DNA of 64,000 nucleotides, taken from positions 62,001 through 126,000 of the forward strand of contig JAITNJ010000037.1 of the NCBI GenBank assembly GCA_031290545.1, given 5' to 3'. The position numbers and the translations under genes were made by a program. Of this stretch, positions 57,310 to 64,000 are shown piece after piece. This DNA comes from Rhodospirillaceae bacterium (lineage in GTDB: Bacteria; Pseudomonadota; Alphaproteobacteria; Rhodospirillales; Magnetospirillaceae). Positions within the stretch are counted from its first letter, which is position 1. Each line of letters opens with the position of its first letter. The notes beneath the pieces were generated by a model. It had not been told where the DNA came from. It ran no database searches and saw only the letters and a list, made by a program, of their open reading frames with translations.

Positions 57310-58222
57310 TAGTATCTGTCTCAAAATTGTTATTAGATGTACCAACAGGCAGCCTCATCATTTGACCGACCGGTCCACGATGACATAACAAGCTTAACAA
57401 ATTAGCCAAAGTTTCTAATAACTTGTGACGATGTATTACCATATCAATCATACCATGATCCAATAAATACTCTGCGCGTTGAAATCCTTCTGGTAATTTT
57501 TCTTGAATAGTAGATTCAATAACTCGTGTACCTGCAAATCCAATCATTGCACCTGGCTCTGCTATGTGAATATCACCTAACATTGCTAAAGAGGCTGAAA
57601 CACCACCAGTGGTTGGATCCGTTAATAGTACTATGTATGGCAAACCTTTTTCTTTGACCTTATCTACGGCAATCGTGGTACGGGCCATTTGCATAAGACT
57701 TAAAATTCCTTCTTGCATGCGCGCGCCTCCAGAAGCAGGAATTAGAATCAATGCAGCATCTTGTACTAAAGCAAGTTCAGCAGCAGCAACAATACCATCA
57801 CCAACAGCTACACCCATAGAGCCTCCCATAAAAGCAAAATTAAATGCAGCAATTACAGCATTAATACCATCGATTTTACCATACGCAACTATAATAGCAT
57901 CTTTCTCTTTGGTTTGATTCTGAAAATCACGAAGACGATCAACGTAGCTTTTAATGTCATTAAATTTTAATGGATCAACAACATTTTTTGGTAATTCAAT
58001 TCTCTGATAATATCCATCGTCAAACAATAAAATAAATCTATCATTAGCGCTAAGATGTAAGTGATGATCACAATGTGGGCATACAGACATGTTTTTAGCA
58101 AGATCACGATGAAAAATCATATGGCCGCATTGTGGACATTTGTTCCATAAATTTTCTGGAACATCACGCTGACGAACCAGTCGTTGAACCTTTGGACGAA
58201 CAAAATTAGTAAGCCAATTCAT
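57302..58222 (-). CDS. accD: acetyl-CoA carboxylase carboxyltransferase subunit beta
   Basis: 306 aa; zinc finger CPQCGHMIFHRDLAKNMSVCPHC, PASGGARMQEGILSLMQMART. Confidence 0.96.
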   Translation of the reverse strand: MNWLTNFVRPKVQRLVRQRDVPENLWNKCPQCGHMIFHRDLAKNMSVCPHCDHHLHLSANDRFILLFDDGYYQRIELPKNVVDPLKFNDIKSYVDRLRDFQNQTKEKDAIIVAYGKIDGINAVIAAFNFAFMGGSMGVAVGDGIVAAAELALVQDAALILIPASGGARMQEGILSLMQMARTTIAVDKVKEKGLPYIVLLTDPTTGGVSASLAMLGDIHIAEPGAMIGFAGTRVIESTIQEKLPEGFQRAEYLLDHGMIDMVIHRHKLLETLANLLSLLCHRGPVGQMMRLPVGTSNNNFETDTID

Positions 58223-58282
58223 GAAATTGATCCTGTTTTCAGCATACTAAATTAAATGATTTGTGACGAAAATTACTAATCA

Positions 58283-59113
58283 TTACTTTAGATTAACAGT
58301 TAGTTGTAAATTAGTTGCAAGTTCATTTACAAAATGAAGCACATTTTTTACTAAATCAGATTTAGGTCTATTATCTACAGTCAAACAATCAGCCAATTTT
58401 TGCACGATAGCAGATCCAACTACTGCAGCATCAGCTATTTTTCCTACAGCCATTACCTGGTTTGAAGATTTAAGACCAAATCCAACTGCCACAGGTAAAG
58501 TGGTATACCGACGTAATGACGTAACTGCATCTGCAATATCACAGATGCTTGCTGAACAAGCACCAGTAACTCCAGTAATTGAAACGTAATAAATAAACCC
58601 AGAAGTGTATTCTAGAATAAGAGGTAATCTAATATTATCAGTTGTCGGTGTAGCAAGAAAAATTAAATCGACACACTGATCTTTAGCTGGTTTAATTAAC
58701 TCTTCAGCTTCTTCAGGAGGAAGATCAACAACGATCAATCCATCAACACCGGATACTTTTGCTTCAATGCAAAATTTTACCACTCCATAAATATAAATTG
58801 GATTATAATAACCCATCAATATTATTGGTGTTATAGTATTTTTTTTACGAAAAATTTGAACCATTTTTAAAGTATTACTTACACTGGAGCCAGCTATTAA
58901 AGCTCGCAACGATGACGCCTGAATGATTGGTCCATCTGCCATAGGATCAGAAAACGGTATACCTATCTCGATCATATCAGCACCAGCCATAGACAAACCA
59001 TCCAATATAGCTTGACTAGTAACTAAATCAGGATCTCCAGCAACTAAAAATGTAATAAGTCCTGCTCTATTCTCATTTTTAAGTGTGGTAAATTTTTCAG
59101 ATATCCGACTCAA
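58283..59113 (-). CDS. trpA: tryptophan synthase alpha subunit
   Basis: 276 aa; ADMIEIGIPFSDPMADGPIIQ, GVDGLIVVDLPPEE. Confidence 0.96.
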   Translation of the reverse strand: MSRISEKFTTLKNENRAGLITFLVAGDPDLVTSQAILDGLSMAGADMIEIGIPFSDPMADGPIIQASSLRALIAGSSVSNTLKMVQIFRKKNTITPIILMGYYNPIYIYGVVKFCIEAKVSGVDGLIVVDLPPEEAEELIKPAKDQCVDLIFLATPTTDNIRLPLILEYTSGFIYYVSITGVTGACSASICDIADAVTSLRRYTTLPVAVGFGLKSSNQVMAVGKIADAAVVGSAIVQKLADCLTVDNRPKSDLVKNVLHFVNELATNLQLTVNLK

Positions 59114-59128
59114 ATTAAATCTCCTAAG

Positions 59129-60343
59129 TTAGCTATACCCATCAGCTAACAAATTAGCCACTGTTGGTACATCTTTATCACCTCGTCCAGATAGAGATAT
59201 TACTATTAAATGATCAAGGCTAAGATCTCTAGAAATGACTTTTGCGTAAGAAATGGCATGTGCAGATTCTAATGCAGGAATAATTCCTTCCAAACTGATT
59301 GTTTGTTGAAAAGCATCTAGCGCCTGATCATCGGTCACAGAAACATAATTTACACGACCAATATCGTGTAACCAAGCATGTTCCGGACCTATTCCTGGAT
59401 AATCAAGACCAGCTGAAATAGAATATGCCTCATTAATTTGACCATCTGTAGTTTGCAATAAATATGTGCGATTTCCATGCAATACACCCGGCATACCACC
59501 ATTCAACGATGAGGCATGTTTATTAGTTTGTAAACCACGCCCTGCAGCCTCAACGCCTACCATATGCACATCTTTATCATTTAGAAAAGTATGAAATAGG
59601 CCAATAGCATTGGAACCGCCGCCAATACAAGCAATTAAATAATTAGGCAATCGTCCCTCAGCAATCATGATCTGCATTCTTGTTTCTTTGCCTATAATTG
59701 ATTGAAAATCCCGAACCATTGTTGGAAATGGATGTGGACCAGCTACAGTACCGATCATATAATAAACATCATTTACATTAGTTACCCAGTAACGCATGGC
59801 TTCGTTCATTGCGTCCTTAAGAGTTGCCCCTCCAGAAGTAACAGCTCTAACCTCAGCACCTAAAAGTTTCATTCGATAAACATTTGGTTTTTGACGCTCT
59901 ATATCTGTAGCACCCATAAAAATCAAACACTTTAAACCAAATAAAGCACATACTGTAGCAGTTGCCACCCCGTGTTGCCCGGCACCTGTTTCAGCAATGA
60001 TTTGTTGTTTACCCATACGCTTAGCAAGCAAAATTTGACCAATACAATTGTTAATTTTGTGTGCTCCTGTATGGTTTAGATCTTCTCGTTTTAGATAAAT
60101 TTTAGCACCACCAAACGCTCTTGTTAAATTCTTAGCAAAATAAAGCGGACTTGGTCGACCAACATAATTATTGAGATAGTATGACAATTCATTAATAAAC
60201 ATAGGATCAGATTTAGCAAGTCTGTAAGCTCGTTCTACTGAAAGAATCAATGGCATCAAAGTTTCAGAAACGTACCGACCTCCATAAATTCCGAAGTGCC
60301 CACGATTATCAGGATTAGTAAAAGTAATATTTACGCTTTGCAT
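59129..60343 (-). CDS. trpB: tryptophan synthase beta subunit
   Basis: 404 aa; [38 protein letters not shown]. Confidence 0.97.
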   Translation of the reverse strand: MQSVNITFTNPDNRGHFGIYGGRYVSETLMPLILSVERAYRLAKSDPMFINELSYYLNNYVGRPSPLYFAKNLTRAFGGAKIYLKREDLNHTGAHKINNCIGQILLAKRMGKQQIIAETGAGQHGVATATVCALFGLKCLIFMGATDIERQKPNVYRMKLLGAEVRAVTSGGATLKDAMNEAMRYWVTNVNDVYYMIGTVAGPHPFPTMVRDFQSIIGKETRMQIMIAEGRLPNYLIACIGGGSNAIGLFHTFLNDKDVHMVGVEAAGRGLQTNKHASSLNGGMPGVLHGNRTYLLQTTDGQINEAYSISAGLDYPGIGPEHAWLHDIGRVNYVSVTDDQALDAFQQTISLEGIIPALESAHAISYAKVISRDLSLDHLIVISLSGRGDKDVPTVANLLADGYS

Positions 60344-61007
60344 GATCTTTTTAAAAATTTAAGAAATTATTAAAACAACACATATTGCAAATTATTTATA
60401 TACTCATTATAAATGCTTATTAATTAAACTAATTAATATTTAATTTATGAATTCAGATAAAAATCAAAGTAAATGAAGCAATCTATATTTAAATATTTAA
60501 CAATTTTATTTTATATGACTGCATAATAAAAAATTCACAAGAAATTTATGTACTATTTCTTAAACTTTTTAATATAAGCATTATATCAAACAACATAAAT
60601 ATTCTTATAGAATAATAATCTAGCATCGTATTATCTTTGCAAAAATTAATTTCGATCTAATATAAAGTAATAGTTCCATCAAATTTACATTATTAAATAT
60701 AATTAATTAATAAATATGGAAATGCATTTTAATAAATTTATTAGTTTTATTAGTTAAGTAGTTACAAATCGACATACATTGTTAATTAATTTTACATAAA
60801 TCTTTAAAATTCCTGCGAAAGCTCATGACAAATATAAATAAAACAATCATTTCTTATTGCCATCAAAAAAGAATTATAAAATTCTATTTTTTGATAAACA
60901 AATGATTCATAAAAAAATGGTTCCATATATAAGTCGTTTGTATACAATTTCATAAATAATTTTTTTATTATTGTTAATTTGTAAATATAAACTTTATAGA
61001 AGCGGAG

Positions 61008-61174
61008 ATGCTTGATGAGTATTCTAGATCTCTATCCAATCGCTTAAAACAAAGCATGCAGAACTTGATATTGCACTTAATAATGAGATGCAACAAACTT
61101 CAATTGCAAAAATAAAACGAGAAAAACTTAAAATTAAGGACGAATTGGAACGCTTAAATTCCTTGCATTTATAG
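61008..61174 (+). pseudogene. frameshifted DUF465/YdcH-family small protein
   Basis: MLDEYSRSLSNRLK in one frame, TKHAELDIALNNEMQQTSIAKIKREKLKIKDELERLNSLHL* in the -1 frame; one extra A in the AAAA run at 61046-61049 restores one ORF. Confidence 0.75.
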
Positions 61175-61334
61175 AGTTTTATATATCCATAGTTTAAAAC
61201 TATCACATATAACTAATAAATTAACTATTATTTATCACAAATCAATTTCTATTATTCTTATTTAGCTAAATAAACGACCACAAATAAGATACGATCATTA
61301 TATTTGTTTGTTTTTAAAAAAATTACATTTACAC

Positions 61335-61378
61335 AATTACGAAATATTAATCTTTTTAAAGATTAATATTTCGTAATT
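61335..61378 (-). terminator. 21-bp perfect hairpin spanning the trcR stop codon
   Basis: AATTACGAAATATTAATCTTT-TT-AAAGATTAATATTTCGTAATT; stop of the minus-strand ORF at 61358-61356 lies at the loop. Confidence 0.6.
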
Positions 61379-61886
61379 TAGCAATAATAATCGCATTTTT
61401 TAAATCTGACTCTGAACACAATCCTAATGTCATTGGATTACATGGTTTAGCATTTACAACAGTTCTGCGATTACGATCTCTTACCTTAGAAATTGTATCT
61501 TTGGTTGTTCCGATCAATTTACAAACTTGCGGATCTGATAACTCAGGATGGTGCTTTAATATCCAAGCAATGGCATCTGGCTTGTTTTGACGTTTAGATA
61601 CAGATATGTACCGAGCACCTCTGGTTTTTTTTGACACCAAATCTAGGCTGTTTGACAAACGTAGATTAGCACTTTTGTCTTTTTCACATCGCTCGATCTC
61701 TTCACGAGTCAATTGACCATTAATAACTGGATCAAATCCAATAATTCCAACAGCAACTTCGTCATTGGCGATAGCTTGAATTTCCAGCACATGCATTCCA
61801 CAGAATACAGATATCTGTTCGAATGACAACGCGCTATTTTCAATGAGCCAAACTGCCGTTGCTTTAGGCATTAGTGGTAAAATCAT
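61356..61886 (-). CDS. trcR: DUF1013 cell-cycle transcriptional regulator (TrcR family)
   Basis: 176 aa; MPKATAVWLIENSALSFEQISVFCGMHVLEIQAIAN, alphaproteobacterial DUF1013. Confidence 0.88.
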   Translation of the reverse strand: MILPLMPKATAVWLIENSALSFEQISVFCGMHVLEIQAIANDEVAVGIIGFDPVINGQLTREEIERCEKDKSANLRLSNSLDLVSKKTRGARYISVSKRQNKPDAIAWILKHHPELSDPQVCKLIGTTKDTISKVRDRNRRTVVNAKPCNPMTLGLCSESDLKNAIIIAKLRNINL

Positions 61887-61972
61887 AGCTTTACATTCCT
61901 TTCAAGATTTGAAAATTAAATTCATCGTAAAATTAATTAATTTTAATTAGCATAATTTTTCAAAAAAATTAT

Positions 61973-62968
61973 CTACAAAGTAAGTATAATTTTACCAATA
62001 TGTGTATTACTTTCCATAAGTTTATGAGCATCTGCTGCTTGAGATAGCGGAAAAGTAGCAGATATAATAGGTGTTATTCGTCCTTCATCGAGCAAAGGCC
62101 AAACTTTAGTACGTAGTGCTCTGACAATTGAAAATTTTTCATCTACAGTACGTGATCGCAAAGTAGATCCAGTAAGAGTAAGATGCTTCAACATCACAGG
62201 CAAAAAATTTACTTCAGCCTTATTGCTTTTTAAAAAAGCAATACTAACATGACGGCCATCAACAGCCAGACTCTTGATATTACGATTTAAATAATCACCA
62301 CCTATCATATCTAGAATAAGATCTACGCCACGACCTTTGGTTGCTATATCAATAATATCAACAAAATTCTCATTCTTGTAATTAATAGCTAAAGTAGCGC
62401 CTAGATCTAGACATACTTGACATTTATCTACTCCACCAGCAGTTGCATAAACAGTAGCTCCAAACACTTTAGCTAGTTGAATTGCAATAGTTCCAATACC
62501 GCTACTCCCACCATGAACTAAAAAACTCTCTCCATTTTTTAGATGTCCACATTTGAAAACATTATACCAAACCGTAAATAAAGTTTCTGGTAAAGCAGCA
62601 GCTTGAACAGCTTTGTAATTTTTAGGAAAAGGCATACACAATTTATCAACAGCTGTACAAAATTGTGCATAGCCACCACCAGTAACTAAAGCACAAACTG
62701 ATTTCCCAATTCTTAATTTACTAACAGATGGCCCAACATCAACAATAGTTCCGGCTACTTCCAATCCTAACAAATTAGACGAACCAAGTGGAGGAGAATA
62801 TTTACCTATACGTTGAAATATATCTGCTCTATTAACACCAGCAGCAACTACGTGAATTAATACCTCATTATTTTTTGGTTTAGGAGTGATACGTTCTGTT
62901 ATTTTCAAGGCTTCTGAAGAACCATCCTTAACTACTTCTACACATTTCATTTGTATAGGTAACTTCAT
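61973..62968 (-). CDS. qor: NAD(P)H quinone oxidoreductase (zinc-type, PIG3-like)
   Basis: 331 aa MDR family; NRADIFQRIGKYSPP, HGGSSGIGTIAIQLAK. Confidence 0.92.
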   Translation of the reverse strand: MKLPIQMKCVEVVKDGSSEALKITERITPKPKNNEVLIHVVAAGVNRADIFQRIGKYSPPLGSSNLLGLEVAGTIVDVGPSVSKLRIGKSVCALVTGGGYAQFCTAVDKLCMPFPKNYKAVQAAALPETLFTVWYNVFKCGHLKNGESFLVHGGSSGIGTIAIQLAKVFGATVYATAGGVDKCQVCLDLGATLAINYKNENFVDIIDIATKGRGVDLILDMIGGDYLNRNIKSLAVDGRHVSIAFLKSNKAEVNFLPVMLKHLTLTGSTLRSRTVDEKFSIVRALRTKVWPLLDEGRITPIISATFPLSQAADAHKLMESNTHIGKIILTL

Positions 62969-63319
62969 TTTAGTCTCTCTATTTTTTAATCTTTCTATTT
63001 AAAAAATAAGTACAAGTGGTACGTATAGAAGCAAAAAACATTTTTCAAATTTGAAATGCTTTTTATAAGATAGATCAACAAAATTCGGAACAAACATAAG
63101 ACATTTTGATGTAGATTGATTTTTATATCTACAGATTTGTGTAGTTAAAAAATTTATGATTGTTGTTCAGTTATTTCTTATATATCAAATAATTCTCAAA
63201 AATAAAAACCTGGACTACTAATTCACTACTGAATAAGAAAATTACAGAACTAATTTAAATCACGGAAGTTTATTTTCAGTAATTTTAGTCTGTTCTTTGA
63301 TCTTTGTAAAAACTAAATT

Positions 63320-63685
63320 GAAGTACTGAATAACTTAATACTTCAGAAATTTCACGAACTAAAAACTAGCACTAATTGAACGAACACGATCAGCTAGTTC
63401 CAATTCTCATTTAAACTGATGTTTAAATTCCATGGTGCAGAACATTAAGTTAATGATTCGTTGTTATTTATTTTTACATGAAATCAATAATGCGCATCTT
63501 GAGTAGTAATTTCAGAATCATTTCAGGAAAACCAGCTACAGACATGGTAATACGATAATGATCACAATCTAATTTTTCAATATTGTATTATGGATAATCA
63601 ACATATTGTTTTCAGTCTAGATGTCGAAACCTACAGTTGAGCGAAACAGCGATAACAAGTCGAATTCGCGAATAAACAATTTCAT
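63320..63685 (-). pseudogene. decayed small heat-shock protein (Hsp20/IbpA) gene
   Basis: Ordered frame-broken pieces: MKLFIREFDLLSLFRSTVGFDI; QYVDYP*YNIEKLDCDHYRITMSVAGFPE; DSEITTQDAHY; LHHGI; ELELADRVRSISASF; LVREISEVL. Confidence 0.85.
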
Positions 63686-64000
63686 CCTACAATAACACTG
63701 AATCTTACAATAACAACAAAACAAATTGCGACTAACGTATATCCCTATAAAAATATTATTAGAAAATAATATTAACCAACATACGATTACTAATCTAGGA
63801 TATATATGTCAAGATTCGGATCCAAAACATTACAACTGACAATTAATCATTTTAATTCATATATGACAACAATGAAAATACACCGCCTGATGTTACATGA
63901 AAAATGTACTAATCTATCATTACGTAATATTTAATTAAATTCTTATATTGTCGCATATTGTCGCCAAAATAACAAATGACATAAAAACATAGTAATATAT

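Noticed and set aside
61024-61206. 60-aa minus-strand ORF
   Set aside because: Antisense to the frameshifted DUF465 gene, whose plus-strand translation is clearly family-like

Overview
AT-rich window with low coding density from a reduced alphaproteobacterial-type genome. Gene content and order are Rhodospirillales-like. A degenerate symbiont of the 'Candidatus Endolissoclinum' type would fit, but that identity is inference only. About 45 conserved housekeeping CDS are recognisable: thyA-folA, secA, argJ, rpsD, purQL, zapA-fau-ymdB, rne, amiC-mrcA-prfB, ispB, proC, udg-galU, mipZ, carD, glpABC, gatCAB, glnB-glnA, hom-recJ, ilvE, an OmpR/EnvZ-type pair, trxA-folC-accD-trpA-trpB, trcR and qor. 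There are also 7 tRNA genes, a 55-aa rpmG missing from the ORF track, and a 6S RNA gene between zapA and fau. No CRISPR array, transposon, phage, secondary-metabolite cluster or toxin-antitoxin module was seen. I do not see a convincing new multi-gene system. The most interesting signals are in the large intergenic spacers. Manual translation there shows decaying pseudogenes (hsp20/ibpA, a YbjN-domain gene upstream of proC, probable fdxA upstream of carD, a one-base-frameshifted DUF465/YdcH gene). Other points are a 6S RNA whose 5' stem overlaps the zapA stop, AT-rich hairpins that straddle stop codons, an anaerobic-type GlpABC operon, and a PII protein with the ATP-binding Arg101 position replaced by Ser.
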